Part shown: piece after piece, positions 26,965 through 36,231 of the stretch
Layout of the letters: each line of letters starts with the position of its first letter
Numbering within the stretch: the first letter of the stretch is position 1
Assembly (NCBI RefSeq): GCF_020076305.1
Contig: NZ_JAIQXE010000001.1
Location: 1,364,001-1,428,000 of the forward strand
Direction of reading: 5' to 3'
Source of the DNA: Flavihumibacter profundi
GTDB taxonomy: Bacteria > Bacteroidota > Bacteroidia > Chitinophagales > Chitinophagaceae
DNA length: 64,000 nt
The notes under the pieces: model-generated
Database searches by the model: none
What the model saw: only the letters and a program-made list of their open reading frames with translations
What the model was told of the DNA's origin: nothing
Program-made: the position numbers and the translations under genes

Positions 26965-27911
26965 GGAAGCCATTGGATGGACCGGTCTTTCCGAAACCAG
27001 GTCAACTGTCGCTTGGCATAATTACGGGTATGTTGTTTGATTAGTTCAACTGCCTCTGCAAGCCCAAGGTTACCTTTGAAGTAATCAAAAAGTTCAGAAT
27101 AGCCAACAGTATTGAGTGCAGTTGGCCATGAGTTTTTCGGCAGGGAAAAAAGATTAAACCTGTTGAAGATGTCTTCAGCTTCCTGAAGCAATCCGGCATC
27201 CATCATTCTGTCTACGCGATAGTTGATCCTTTCATATAATTTCTCACGAGGAAGATCAAGTCCGACTTTAATTATGGAAAAAGGTCTTGAGGTAATCTTG
27301 CCCGATTGGAAACTACGTATACTCCTGCCCGTTGATTTCACTACTTCCAGGGCCCGCATCAGCCTCCGGGGATTTTGAATTTCACCTTCAGCATAAAATT
27401 CCGGATCAAACAGCCGCACCTGTTCCTGCAGCCAGGGCAGTCCAAGTTTTTCGTAATTATTAATAATTTCTCTGCGAACTGCAGGGTACACTTGCGGTAA
27501 AACATCGATACCTTCGCAAAGTGCCTTTATATAAAGGCCCGTTCCACCAACGACAACAGCTGTATCAGACAATTCAAAAATCCGTGAGAGTACATTTAAT
27601 GCATAGCTTTCAAAGACTGCTGCATTTACAACATCCAAAATTGAATGAGAAGCGATAAAATGGTGTTTTACCATCGCCAGTTCTTCCGGTGAAGGGCGGG
27701 CAACGCCTATATTCATTTCACGATAACATTGCCTTGAATCTGCTGAAATAATTTCCGTCCCCAACTCCAGGGCCAGTTTTATTGCATACGCCGTTTTACC
27801 AACAGCCGTTGGCCCTACAACCACAACAATTGATTTACCACCCGTTGGAACAGCTTTATTCACGATTCTGATTTTCAACCCCTCAAAATTCTTCTTCCCC
27901 TTCGGTTTCAT
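26952..27911 (-). CDS. miaA: tRNA dimethylallyltransferase
   Basis: Adds the isopentenyl group to A37 of tRNAs reading UNN codons. P-loop VVVVGPTAVGKTAYAIKL, the substrate motif SADSRQCYREMNIGVARPS and GGTGLYIKALCEG are all present. The annotated ATG overlaps the upstream gene by 29 nt; a GTG at about 27863 closer to the P-loop is an alternative. The C-terminus IQWLPPGG is partly encoded by a palindromic repeat, so the original stop may have been displaced. Confidence 0.94.
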   Translation of the reverse strand: MKPKGKKNFEGLKIRIVNKAVPTGGKSIVVVVGPTAVGKTAYAIKLALELGTEIISADSRQCYREMNIGVARPSPEELAMVKHHFIASHSILDVVNAAVFESYALNVLSRIFELSDTAVVVGGTGLYIKALCEGIDVLPQVYPAVRREIINNYEKLGLPWLQEQVRLFDPEFYAEGEIQNPRRLMRALEVVKSTGRSIRSFQSGKITSRPFSIIKVGLDLPREKLYERINYRVDRMMDAGLLQEAEDIFNRFNLFSLPKNSWPTALNTVGYSELFDYFKGNLGLAEAVELIKQHTRNYAKRQLTWFRKDRSIQWLPPGG

Positions 27912-28452
27912 TACCTGTTAAATCATCAGTTTCATCCGCTTCAGCTTCCTCTCCTTCAGTTCCAAAACCTTCCGCACCGGATTGGAGGTCGTATTTCTCT
28001 TCCATTTCGGCAAGTTTGTCACCGACAAGTCCTTTTGTACCATATTGTGAAGGACCAATTCCTTCTACACGAACAGTAGCAGGATAATCGAGTTTGGGAT
28101 TTTCTTCTTTGGAAACATTGATCAATTCAACAAGGAATGTCCAGTTACGCACAAAATCATATACATAAACAAACTTCTGGTTGGGATCAAAAATCTCTGA
28201 ACCAATAGTGGTGGTTGCCATTATCAGGGGATCGGCCCGATAAACCTTATTATATTTCTCAAGGCTGATTTCCCGACCCCTGGCCCAGCTATCATTACTT
28301 CGATAAAAAGTTGCCGCATGCTTGTTATCAAACTCATACGCTTTAAGGATCGCCTGGTGCAGGTCCTGGAAACTTTGTTTGTGCCTTATAGCAATATCCC
28401 GGTAAACACTGTCGTCTTCCTCAAAATAGATCCTAAACTTCAGTATAGCCAT
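27883..28452 (-). CDS. PRiA4b ORF-3-like (IS1096 TnpR-like) protein
   Basis: 189 residues beginning MAILKFRIYFEEDDSVYRDIAIRHKQSFQDLHQAILKAYEF (read in parts), the pattern of the plasmid pRiA4b ORF-3 family, also annotated IS1096 passenger TnpR. The C-terminal 40 residues are strongly acidic (GTEGEEAEADETDDLTGNET). Despite the family name there is no transposase or inverted repeat here, and it is cotranscribed with miaA (29 nt overlap). Function unknown. Confidence 0.8.
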   Translation of the reverse strand: MAILKFRIYFEEDDSVYRDIAIRHKQSFQDLHQAILKAYEFDNKHAATFYRSNDSWARGREISLEKYNKVYRADPLIMATTTIGSEIFDPNQKFVYVYDFVRNWTFLVELINVSKEENPKLDYPATVRVEGIGPSQYGTKGLVGDKLAEMEEKYDLQSGAEGFGTEGEEAEADETDDLTGNETEGEEEF

Positions 28453-28490
28453 ATTTTTTTCTGCGATTTGTGCGTAAAATACAATTTCTT

Positions 28491-29909
28491 TTATTGAACG
28501 GGCTGAAGGTTATATTCTAATGCCTTTTTCACCATTAACCCGTAGGCCGCAGCATAATTATTTTCTATTTCGCCATCCAGGATAGCTTCACGGATAGCAT
28601 TTTTGATTTCCCCTACAATCCTGCCAGGAGGCAAACCGAATACTTCCATAATCATTTCACCAGTAATCGGCGGCTGCCAGTTCCGGATCCGGTCCTTTTC
28701 TTCCACTTCGCGAAGCCGGTCGCGTACCAGGTTAAAATTCCCGAGGTATCGCTTAACCTTAAACTTATTTTTCGAAGTTATGTCTGCAGAGCAAAGTGCC
28801 ATAAGGTCTTCAATATCATCTCCTGCATCAAAGAGTAATCTTCTGATAGCGCTGTCGGTAATGTTTTCTTTAGTTAAACTTATAGGCCGCAGATGCAACT
28901 CCACCAATTTGCGCACGTAGCGCATTTTTTCATTTTGCGGTAATTTCAACCTGGTAAAAATTTTCGGAACCATCCTGCCTCCTATTACCTCGTGACCATG
29001 AAAGGTCCAGCCATGGCCTGCTTCAAATTTTTTTGTTGCGGGCTTACCGATATCATGTAAAACTGCCGCCCAGCGCAACCACAGGTCATTTGTATGCTGC
29101 GAAATATTGTCCACTACCTGTAATGTATGATAAAAATTATCCTTATGTCCCTTGCCGTCAATATATTCAGCCCCTGCAAGGTCAACCATTTGCGGGAAAA
29201 TAATATGCAACAAACCCGAACGGTACAGTAGATCCAAACCAACAGAAGGTTTCGCACTGCCCAGAATTTTATTGAACTCTTCGGTTATTCGTTCCTGTGA
29301 AATTATCTTTATCCTGTCAATATGTGCACATATGCCTTCCCATGTTTTTTCTTCAATATGGAAGCCCAATTGCGAAGAAAACCTGATACCCCGCATCATC
29401 CGCAAGGGATCATCTGAAAATGTTTTTCCAGGTTCAAGCGGCGTGCGGATAATTTTATTTTCCAAATCAGTGATACCGTTAAAGGGATCAACCAACCGGC
29501 CGTAATCTGACTTATTCAAACTGATTGCCAGGGCATTGATGGTAAAATCACGCCTAAGCTGATCCTCCTCAAGGTTGCCGGGTGTGACTTCCGGATTCCG
29601 GCTATGATAGCGGTAGCTTTCTTTCCTGGCACCTACAAATTCAATTTCAAAATCATCGAGCCTGATCGAAGCCGTTCCAAAATTTTTGTAAAACGCCACC
29701 TGTGGCTTTGGTTGAAACCGCTCTGCAACCCGGTGTGCCAGTTCTATACCATCACCTACGCAAACAATATCTGCATCCTTACTTTCGCGTTGGAGAATTT
29801 TATCCCGCACGAATCCCCCGATCACATAACAGGGCATATTGAGTTCCTCCGCTGCATGTGCGATCTTATTAAATACAAACAATTCCTTTTCCGTGCAATT
29901 GATGTCCAT
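28491..29909 (-). CDS. cca: CCA tRNA nucleotidyltransferase with HD domain
   Basis: Class II polynucleotide-polymerase fold: GGFVRDKIL then [11 protein letters not shown] (the two metal-binding acids), [14 protein letters not shown] and the RNA-binding helices. Residues from about 245 form an HD phosphohydrolase domain ([16 protein letters not shown]). 472 residues. Could be CCA-adding or A-adding only; Bacteroidota usually have a single enzyme. Its own promoter and spacing place it as a separate unit from the PRiA4b gene 38 nt downstream, or loosely linked. Confidence 0.9.
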   Translation of the reverse strand: MDINCTEKELFVFNKIAHAAEELNMPCYVIGGFVRDKILQRESKDADIVCVGDGIELAHRVAERFQPKPQVAFYKNFGTASIRLDDFEIEFVGARKESYRYHSRNPEVTPGNLEEDQLRRDFTINALAISLNKSDYGRLVDPFNGITDLENKIIRTPLEPGKTFSDDPLRMMRGIRFSSQLGFHIEEKTWEGICAHIDRIKIISQERITEEFNKILGSAKPSVGLDLLYRSGLLHIIFPQMVDLAGAEYIDGKGHKDNFYHTLQVVDNISQHTNDLWLRWAAVLHDIGKPATKKFEAGHGWTFHGHEVIGGRMVPKIFTRLKLPQNEKMRYVRKLVELHLRPISLTKENITDSAIRRLLFDAGDDIEDLMALCSADITSKNKFKVKRYLGNFNLVRDRLREVEEKDRIRNWQPPITGEMIMEVFGLPPGRIVGEIKNAIREAILDGEIENNYAAAYGLMVKKALEYNLQPVQ

Positions 29910-30015
29910 AGGGCTGCAAAGGTAAGCAACCTTTGTTTAGTTGGATATAGGCTGCTATTCCAGTTTGGACCGCGGGATATGAAACGGATTCCAAGCCTCA
30001 AAAAGCCGAACTAGT

Positions 30016-31011
30016 TCAATGGAGCTGCTCCAGTAATTGTTCTTCCCTGATCAGAAGGGCACACTTAAAATGGCCTTCGGGACAAGCTTTCAGTCCGTGT
30101 AATCCGCAGGGACGGCAGGGCAAAGGTTCAGCTATTTCTATTATTGCAGACCTTGTCGCCAATGGCCCGAAACCAAATGAGGGCAATGTACTGCAGTAAA
30201 TAGCTGCTGTTGGTGCATTCACAGCGGAAGCGAAATGCATAGGGGCAGAGTCGTTCACATAATTCATTACTGCTTTCTTCATCAGGGCAGCAGATTGAAG
30301 GAAGCTTAATTGTCCGCACAATGACTGCACCAGCTTATTTCCGGCAGCTGAAATTATTGACTGGGCAAGGGCTTCATCTGACGGTGCTCCAATTATGTAA
30401 ACCTGTAAATACTTTGGAATCCTTTTGAGGAACGCTACCCATTTTTCAGCGGGGTATTGTTTGGTAAACCAAACTGATGCAGGTGCTATTACTAAAAAAG
30501 GATACTTGGTAAATGAGGCGATTTTCTGTTCATCGGCTGCAGAAGGATACAAATGCGGTGGAAATGGTTCCTGGTCTGTAAAATGGGCTATGAGGTCATT
30601 ACATCTTTCTATTTCATGTTTAGGATGCGTGGCATTGCTTATTGTATGCGGCACCACTTTTGTAAAGAAACGACTGAACGGATTCTTATCGTACCCAATT
30701 GTTTCCTTAGCACCTGAAAATGCTGTAAGAAGGCCGGTCGCTCCAAATCGCTGTACATTGATTACTTTATCATACCGGGCTGACCGGATTTCATTCAGCA
30801 ATCGCATGAGATCTTTATATTTCCCGGCTTTTTTATCCCAAATCAACAAACGGTGGAGGTAAGGATGGCTTGCCAATAAACCCTCGTTTCCCTTTCGCAC
30901 CAAAAAATCGATAGCTGCATCAGGAAAGCGCTGGTGCAGTTTTTCAAGGATGCCGGTAGCCAGCACAACATCACCAATAAATGCGGTTTGAATAATCAGG
31001 AAACGCGGCAT
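30016..31011 (-). CDS. glycosyltransferase family 9 (heptosyltransferase-like)
   Basis: About 331 residues. N-terminal FLIIQTAFIGDVVLATGILEKL matches GT9/ADP-heptose:LPS heptosyltransferases, as do VIAPASVWFTKQYPAEKW and the C-terminal VNDSAPMHFASAVNAPTAAIY sugar-nucleotide motif. A late cysteine-rich stretch (PCRPCGLHGLKACPEGHFKCA) is typical of heptosyltransferases. Start at 31011 (MPRFLII) preferred over 31047. 19 nt after the YrdC-like gene; likely cotranscribed. Probably works on LPS core. Confidence 0.88.
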   Translation of the reverse strand: MPRFLIIQTAFIGDVVLATGILEKLHQRFPDAAIDFLVRKGNEGLLASHPYLHRLLIWDKKAGKYKDLMRLLNEIRSARYDKVINVQRFGATGLLTAFSGAKETIGYDKNPFSRFFTKVVPHTISNATHPKHEIERCNDLIAHFTDQEPFPPHLYPSAADEQKIASFTKYPFLVIAPASVWFTKQYPAEKWVAFLKRIPKYLQVYIIGAPSDEALAQSIISAAGNKLVQSLCGQLSFLQSAALMKKAVMNYVNDSAPMHFASAVNAPTAAIYCSTLPSFGFGPLATRSAIIEIAEPLPCRPCGLHGLKACPEGHFKCALLIREEQLLEQLH

Positions 31012-31030
31012 GGTTATTAATTGGGCGTGA

Positions 31031-31588
31031 TTATACGAATTTTTCAATTACGAATCCTTTTGCCGTGAAAAGCATATGTTTTCTGGCTACCAGGCTGGCT
31101 CTTTTTTCCAAAGCCTCAACTTCCAGGGGCGTTACCGCCAATGGTCGCCGGAATCTTTTAATCAGATCGTGTGCAAACCCTTCCTTAACCAATCCTATAG
31201 CTACTCCCCCATGGTCGTCCAGCAAATTTTCAGCAAGTCCAAGTACCCCTTCAAACCAAATTGCAACAGGATTAACCTGCTGGTCTAGCCAATCAAAAAC
31301 GGCAAGATCTAATGCGCTCACATATTGCAGGAGATCACGCTCATCGGCAATGAGTACCACCGGTACTTGCCTGCCCGATCCGGTTTCAATACCCTGTGGG
31401 GTACTATTCAGCAATGTTTCCATCGCCCTGTCGTTGGTGGCATCACCGGCAAGCATCCAGCCTGAGGCGGTAGGAATGCCTACCAAATGCCCGTGCTTCA
31501 TTGCTTCCAGGCATTTTTCCAGATCTTCATTAAAATCCATATCCGGCAAAATTAGGGTATACTGGACCTTAAAAGCCATCATTACCAT
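31031..31588 (-). CDS. degenerate Sua5/YrdC-like protein
   Basis: About 185 residues with a recognisable YrdC plan: HGHLVGIPTASGWMLAGDATND corresponds to the GGLVAFPTETVYGLGADATN segment, GRQVPVVLIADERDL to the KxRxxxKPLxVLV strand, GGVAIGLVKEGFAHDLIKRF to the following substrate region, and RPLAVTPLEVE to the usual PLAATSAN. The conserved threonine/tyrosine, basic motif and SxN residues are altered, so TC-AMP synthesis seems unlikely; the intact enzyme is at 11.2 kb. Start chosen at 31588; 31579-31582 also possible. Confidence 0.68.
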   Translation of the reverse strand: MVMMAFKVQYTLILPDMDFNEDLEKCLEAMKHGHLVGIPTASGWMLAGDATNDRAMETLLNSTPQGIETGSGRQVPVVLIADERDLLQYVSALDLAVFDWLDQQVNPVAIWFEGVLGLAENLLDDHGGVAIGLVKEGFAHDLIKRFRRPLAVTPLEVEALEKRASLVARKHMLFTAKGFVIEKFV

Positions 31589-31635
31589 TGAAATAACACT
31601 CGCTATCATGTGTTGAAACGCTATCCCATTTTCCT

Positions 31636-31643
31636 TATCTTCG
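31636..31643 (+). promoter_or_regulatory. possible -7 box of sucC
   Basis: TATCTTCG, 7/8 match to TAnnTTTG, 17 nt before the sucC ATG. No convincing -33 TTTG. Weak call. Confidence 0.35.
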
Positions 31644-31660
31644 CCCAAATTTTTTCCAAT

Positions 31661-32878
31661 ATGAACTTGCACGAATACCAAGCCAAGGAATTACTGAAGA
31701 AGTACAATGTGCCAGTACAGGAAGGCATTGCCTGTAGCACCCCGACTGAAGCCGAAGAAGCTTATCGCCAGATACACACACAATATAGCAGCCAGTTTGC
31801 TGTTGTAAAAGCCCAGATACATGCCGGAGGGCGCGGTAAGGGAAAAATACGCGGAACAGAGCAGCGTGGAGTTGCTGTTGGAAAAAATGCGGAAGCAGTT
31901 AAAGAAATTGCCGGAAAAATTTTAGGCGGCACCCTGGTGACCATTCAAACCGGCGAAGCGGGGAAACTCGTCAATAAAGTTTTGGTTGCACAGGATGTTT
32001 ATTATGAAGGCCCCAACCCGGTTAAAGAATTTTACCTATCAGTATTACTGGATCGTGCGAAAGGGCAGAATGTTGTCATGTATAGCACAGAAGGAGGAAT
32101 GGATATTGAAGAAGTAGCACACAACACACCTGACAAAATTTTTAAGGAGTGGGTTCATCCTGGATTTCCCCTTCAGCCTTTCCAGGCCAGGAAAATTGCG
32201 TTTAACCTCGGGCTAAGCGGAGAAGCTTTCAAGAATTGCGTGAAGTTTGTGACCAACCTTTACAATGCTTATGTTGGTCTCGATTGCGCTATGCTGGAAA
32301 TTAACCCGCTGTTTAAAACTTCTGATGAGAAGATCATCGCAGTTGACTGCAAAATGAATATCGATGACAGCGCATTAACTCGTCATTCAGAACTTGCTTC
32401 CCTTCGTGATATTTCTGAAGAGGATCCTACCGAAGTAGAGGCTGGAAAATACAACCTGAACTTTGTGAAACTGGACGGAAACGTGGGTTGTATGGTAAAT
32501 GGAGCAGGCCTTGCAATGGCAACCATGGATATCATTAAATTAAGTGGTGGCGAACCTGCAAACTTCCTTGATGTAGGCGGATCTGCAAATGCCCAAACTG
32601 TGGAAGCAGGATTCCGGATAATATTGAAAGACCCTAAAGTGAAAGCTATCCTGATTAATATTTTTGGCGGGATCGTGCGCTGCGACAGGGTAGCAGCAGG
32701 CGTTATCGAGGCCTACCAAAGTATGGGTAATATCCAGGTACCTATTATTGTGCGACTACAGGGTACCAATGCTGCTGAAGGCAAAAAACTTCTCGATGAA
32801 AGTGGCCTGAAGGTTCAAAGTGCTATTCTGCTTAGCGAAGCTGGCGAACTGGTGAACAAGGCAGTTGCTGCCGCTTAA
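31661..32878 (+). CDS. sucC: succinyl-CoA synthetase (ADP-forming) beta subunit
   Basis: TCA-cycle ligase subunit with an ATP-grasp domain. MNLHEYQAKELLKKYNVPV is the canonical start, giving 405 residues; an ATG at 31610 would add 17 unrelated residues. KAQIHAGGRGKGK, LEINPLF and the C-terminal GGIVRCDRVAAGVIEA phosphate/CoA segment are present. sucD is not adjacent, so the subunits are encoded apart. A strong bidirectional hairpin follows. Confidence 0.96.
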   Translation: MNLHEYQAKELLKKYNVPVQEGIACSTPTEAEEAYRQIHTQYSSQFAVVKAQIHAGGRGKGKIRGTEQRGVAVGKNAEAVKEIAGKILGGTLVTIQTGEAGKLVNKVLVAQDVYYEGPNPVKEFYLSVLLDRAKGQNVVMYSTEGGMDIEEVAHNTPDKIFKEWVHPGFPLQPFQARKIAFNLGLSGEAFKNCVKFVTNLYNAYVGLDCAMLEINPLFKTSDEKIIAVDCKMNIDDSALTRHSELASLRDISEEDPTEVEAGKYNLNFVKLDGNVGCMVNGAGLAMATMDIIKLSGGEPANFLDVGGSANAQTVEAGFRIILKDPKVKAILINIFGGIVRCDRVAAGVIEAYQSMGNIQVPIIVRLQGTNAAEGKKLLDESGLKVQSAILLSEAGELVNKAVAAA

Positions 32879-32895
32879 CCTATTAAATTTCATAT

Positions 32896-32940
32896 AAAAA
32901 AGGAAGACCCGTTACAATTGTAACGGGTCTTCCTTTTTTA
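32896..32940. terminator. bidirectional terminator between sucC and the epimerase gene
   Basis: A 17-bp perfect inverted repeat (arms AGGAAGACCCGTTACAA/TTGTAACGGGTCTTCCT) flanked by an A-run on the left and a T-run on the right, so it can terminate transcription from both convergent genes. Confidence 0.92.
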
Positions 32941-33858
32941 TTTATGAGAGTTGTATATCTTTTTAAATGCCGATGGAAAATCAGCTATCGCTAATTCCGG
33001 CTCTGCGATTTCAGGGTGCCATAACTTCTCCCATTCAAAACTATAAAAACCTTTATACCCCCCGTTGCGCAAAGCTGCGAAGGCTTCTGTTAACGGGGCA
33101 TCACCACGTCCCAGAAATACATAGTTTTCTTTACCATCTGTTTTTTTAGAATCCTTAATATGCGTATGCCTGATATAGGAATGAAGTTTCGCATAAACCT
33201 GTGCAGGAGGCTCATTGGTAACTGTCCACATATTATATATGTCCCAAACCAGGCCCACATGAGGCCCTTCTGAATGTTGCATTAAATACAGGACATCTTC
33301 CGTTTTCGACAGATCACCATGGGTTTCCATTAAAACAGTAACTGAACTGCCTTTGGCATAGTCGCCCAACTCTTTCAATCCTGATACTATCAGGTCAAGT
33401 GTAACTGCCCGGTCCCGGTCTTTCGGAAGTTCATTAGGGAAAACGCGTACAAACGGACAACCCAAATTGTAAGCCAGGTCAATGAACTGCTTTGCTTCAT
33501 CAATGTTTTTTTTTCGCTTTGCGGGATCTACATGATGCATTTCTGCTGAAGCACCAAGGTTAACAATTTTCAGGTTTTTATCTGCGAACATTTTCCTGGT
33601 AGATGCAATGCTTGCTGCACTACTGAACGCAGGCAATTTTGGTAGGTTAAGCTCCCCGAGGATACCCCTGATTTCTATGCCTTCATAACCATTTGCCGAG
33701 CCGAAACTGAGAATTTGTTCAATGCTCCATTTTGGACAGCCAAGCGTGGAAAACGAAAGCAGGGGTGCTTCTTTATTAACTGCAAAAGCTCCTGACCCAA
33801 TTAATAACCCACCAGCAAATAATGCCGATTGCCGGATAAATAATTTTCTGTTTATCAT
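32938..33858 (-). CDS. exported sugar phosphate isomerase/epimerase-like TIM-barrel protein
   Basis: 306 residues; signal sequence MINRKLFIRQSALFAGGLLIGSGAFA (not a strict twin arginine). The mature part is a xylose-isomerase-like TIM barrel: PFVRVFPNELPKDR, VLMETHGDLS, GLVWDIYNMW, RHTHIKDSK and YSFEWEKLWHP supply the metal-ligand acids and histidines. Three nt downstream of the GMC oxidoreductase gene, so the two work together on a sugar, probably in the periplasm. Confidence 0.85.
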   Translation of the reverse strand: MINRKLFIRQSALFAGGLLIGSGAFAVNKEAPLLSFSTLGCPKWSIEQILSFGSANGYEGIEIRGILGELNLPKLPAFSSAASIASTRKMFADKNLKIVNLGASAEMHHVDPAKRKKNIDEAKQFIDLAYNLGCPFVRVFPNELPKDRDRAVTLDLIVSGLKELGDYAKGSSVTVLMETHGDLSKTEDVLYLMQHSEGPHVGLVWDIYNMWTVTNEPPAQVYAKLHSYIRHTHIKDSKKTDGKENYVFLGRGDAPLTEAFAALRNGGYKGFYSFEWEKLWHPEIAEPELAIADFPSAFKKIYNSHK

Positions 33859-33861
33859 ACG

Positions 33862-35592
33862 CTATAAGTTTCCTTTTTTCAATTCCTGAACAGCAAAATC
33901 GCAGGCCCTGGCCGTTAATGCCATATAAGTAAGTGAAGGATTCTGACACCCCGCCGAGGCCATGCAGGAACCATCTGTGATAAATACATTTTTAACATCA
34001 TGCATCTGGTTATGACCATTCAACACAGATGACTTTGGGTTCCTTCCCATTCTTGCTACTCCCATATCGTGTATGCTAAAAATCCTTTCGCCGGGTTTGT
34101 TGGCATCATCATATGAATTTATTTCTTTACCCCCCAATTTTTCCAGTATCTCAACGGCAGAAGCAGCCATATCTTTCCGCATCTTTTTCTCATTCTCCTT
34201 CATTTCGAAATCAATCCCAACAAGTGGCAAGCCCCATTTGTCTTTTTTATCACGGTCCAGGTAAACCTTATTGTCGAAATAAGGGAGGGTTTCACCAAAT
34301 CCAGCAAGTTCAAAAGACCAGCTGCCGGGTTCAGTAAGTACATCTTTAAGTCCGGAACCTAATTCAGGTTGATCTGCCCGCCCTGACCACCCCGATCTTG
34401 CTGCGGAGGTTTGATAACCATAGCCACGAATAAAATCAGGATGCATTGTGTCTTTACTGATATTCCTGAACCTTGGGATATACGTTCCTGTTGGTTTCCG
34501 AACATGGTAATATCTGTCTTCAAACCCTTCAATTTTACCAGTCGCACCTACTGCCTTATGATGATCCATCAGGTTATGCCCAACATGGCCACTGCTATTA
34601 CCCAGGCCTTCGGGGAAGGCATCAGAAACTGAACGTAATAATAATGCGGCAGTATTTATGGTAGAAACATTCAGGAATATAACCCGGGCATAAAATTCTT
34701 CTGTCTTTAATGTTTCAGTATCTATAATTCTTACCCCTATGGCCTTTTTCTTTTCATTATCATATAACACTTCAGATACTATCGAAAAAGGCCTTAAAGT
34801 AAGTTTGCCGGTTTTCATAGCAGCAGGAAGTGTTGCTGAATTACTGCTAAAATATCCGCCAAATGGGCAACCCTGCTCGCATTTATTCCGGTACTGGCAG
34901 GGTCCGCGATCGCCAATTTTATGCGTATGATTAGCAGTACGGCCGATAATCAGTTGTCGCTCCTCATTATAAACCACCTGCATCCGTTTCGCTATTTCTT
35001 TTTCCATGCAATTCATTTCCATAGCAGGCATAAAACATCCATCCGGCAAATGAGCAATACCGTCCCGGTTGCCGCTTACCCCAACAAATTTTTCAACATA
35101 ATCATACCAGGGTGCAAGGTCTTTATAACGAATTGGCCAGTCAACACCAACGCCTTCTTTCAAATTCGCCTCAAAGTCGAGATCACTAAACCGAAGGCAC
35201 ATCCTACCCCACACCAGTGACCTTCCGCCAACCTGGTATCCGCGTATCCAGATATAAGGTTTCTTCTGTATATAAGGATGGTTTTGGTCATTAACTAAAA
35301 AATGTTTCGACACTTCGTTGTAGGCATAAACTTTTGTTTGGATAGGATTAATCCGGCGATCTTCCTGTGTTATACCTCCCCGATGGGGCAATTCCCAGAG
35401 GTTTTTAGAAGTATCAGTGTAGTCTTTTATATGAACAACATCCCTACCGCGTTCTAATACTAATGTTTTCAATCCTTTTTCACATAGTTCTTTGGCAGCC
35501 CAGCCACCACTTATACCGGATCCAACAACAATGGCATCGTAGGTATTCTTAATTGTTGCCCTGGTATTTATAAGAATGGAATCTCCTGGCAT
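33862..35592 (-). CDS. GMC-family oxidoreductase
   Basis: 576-residue FAD enzyme. N-terminal dinucleotide motif YDAIVVGSGISGGWAAKELCEKG with a downstream VLERG acid; GMC_oxred_C with the active-site segment near SIHDMGVARMG and the final DGSCMASAGCQNPSLTYMALTARA. A cysteine group CQYRNKCEQGCPFGGY is typical of bacterial glucose/gluconate or glycoside dehydrogenase-type members. No obvious signal peptide. Leads a two-gene operon with the epimerase-like gene; a role in oxidising a sugar hydroxyl to a keto sugar is inferred. Confidence 0.88.
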   Translation of the reverse strand: MPGDSILINTRATIKNTYDAIVVGSGISGGWAAKELCEKGLKTLVLERGRDVVHIKDYTDTSKNLWELPHRGGITQEDRRINPIQTKVYAYNEVSKHFLVNDQNHPYIQKKPYIWIRGYQVGGRSLVWGRMCLRFSDLDFEANLKEGVGVDWPIRYKDLAPWYDYVEKFVGVSGNRDGIAHLPDGCFMPAMEMNCMEKEIAKRMQVVYNEERQLIIGRTANHTHKIGDRGPCQYRNKCEQGCPFGGYFSSNSATLPAAMKTGKLTLRPFSIVSEVLYDNEKKKAIGVRIIDTETLKTEEFYARVIFLNVSTINTAALLLRSVSDAFPEGLGNSSGHVGHNLMDHHKAVGATGKIEGFEDRYYHVRKPTGTYIPRFRNISKDTMHPDFIRGYGYQTSAARSGWSGRADQPELGSGLKDVLTEPGSWSFELAGFGETLPYFDNKVYLDRDKKDKWGLPLVGIDFEMKENEKKMRKDMAASAVEILEKLGGKEINSYDDANKPGERIFSIHDMGVARMGRNPKSSVLNGHNQMHDVKNVFITDGSCMASAGCQNPSLTYMALTARACDFAVQELKKGNL

Positions 35593-35977
35593 AATTTCTT
35601 TATTCTAGCAAAATAATAAAAATGACGCATTCGCATATGTATGATTGAACATAATAGTGATTTAAAATCACCACAAACCGACCACTAAAAACAATATATT
35701 ATAATTCGATGGCCGGATTATTGTTTACATATATAAACAAATGTTATTGCTAACAAAACAAAGTATATACAAGCAAGGTTAATTAGTGAAGGTAACATCA
35801 AGCCAGGATTCACAGGAAGGCAACGGAACTGAATAAATCCGGGAAAAGCAATTTATAGGCCTGCATCTAAAGTCCGGAAATTCCTGAAATATAAAATTAT
35901 CGGAAATCCAAATTGATGAAATCCGTTCTATTAAACGCGACCGAAATGTACAAGCAAATCGAGTTTAGCTAACCAGG
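35593..35977. other. 385-bp intergenic region upstream of the GMC gene with a candidate operator
   Basis: AT-rich, no ORF of note, no RNA gene recognised. It holds an exact inverted repeat TTGTTTA-CATATA-TAAACAA at 35721-35740, about 130 bp before the GMC start codon. The repeat could be an operator for the GMC/epimerase pair. No exact TAnnTTTG box was found on the minus strand (TATACTTTG at about 35758-35766 has one extra base). Confidence 0.5.
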
Positions 35978-36205
35978 TCAGCTCGTTTTTTTCGGTGGTA
36001 AGGCAAAGGCTTTAGCCTCATGTTCAAAATGGCCTTTATGAGAACTATCGCAGAATGGCTTGTTTTGTGACAATCCGCAACGGCAAATACTTACAATTTC
36101 CCTTCCGCCAAGATCATAAACATTACCTTCTTTATCCCTTATTTCAAAATCACCCTCCACTCGCAGGGAGCCGTTGTTATTTACGGTAATAATTGTTGTA
36201 GCCAT
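35978..36205 (-). CDS. CDGSH-type iron-sulphur protein
   Basis: 75 residues from the preferred ATG at 36205 (MATTIITV). One zinc-finger-like CDGSH site: CRCGLSQNKPFCDSSHKGHF, giving the three Cys/one His set that binds a [2Fe-2S] cluster. The usual Gly of CDG is Ser here (CDSSH). The N-terminal 30 residues are a short beta segment. Role in redox or Fe-S handling unknown. Confidence 0.87.
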   Translation of the reverse strand: MATTIITVNNNGSLRVEGDFEIRDKEGNVYDLGGREIVSICRCGLSQNKPFCDSSHKGHFEHEAKAFALPPKKTS

Positions 36206-36231
36206 AGTGCAAAAATAAGGCAATAGTTTTA

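Noticed and set aside
27883-28452. The TnpR-like (PRiA4b ORF-3) protein as evidence of a mobile element
   Set aside because: No transposase, inverted repeats or target duplications nearby; the gene is coupled to miaA and the family is often chromosomal.
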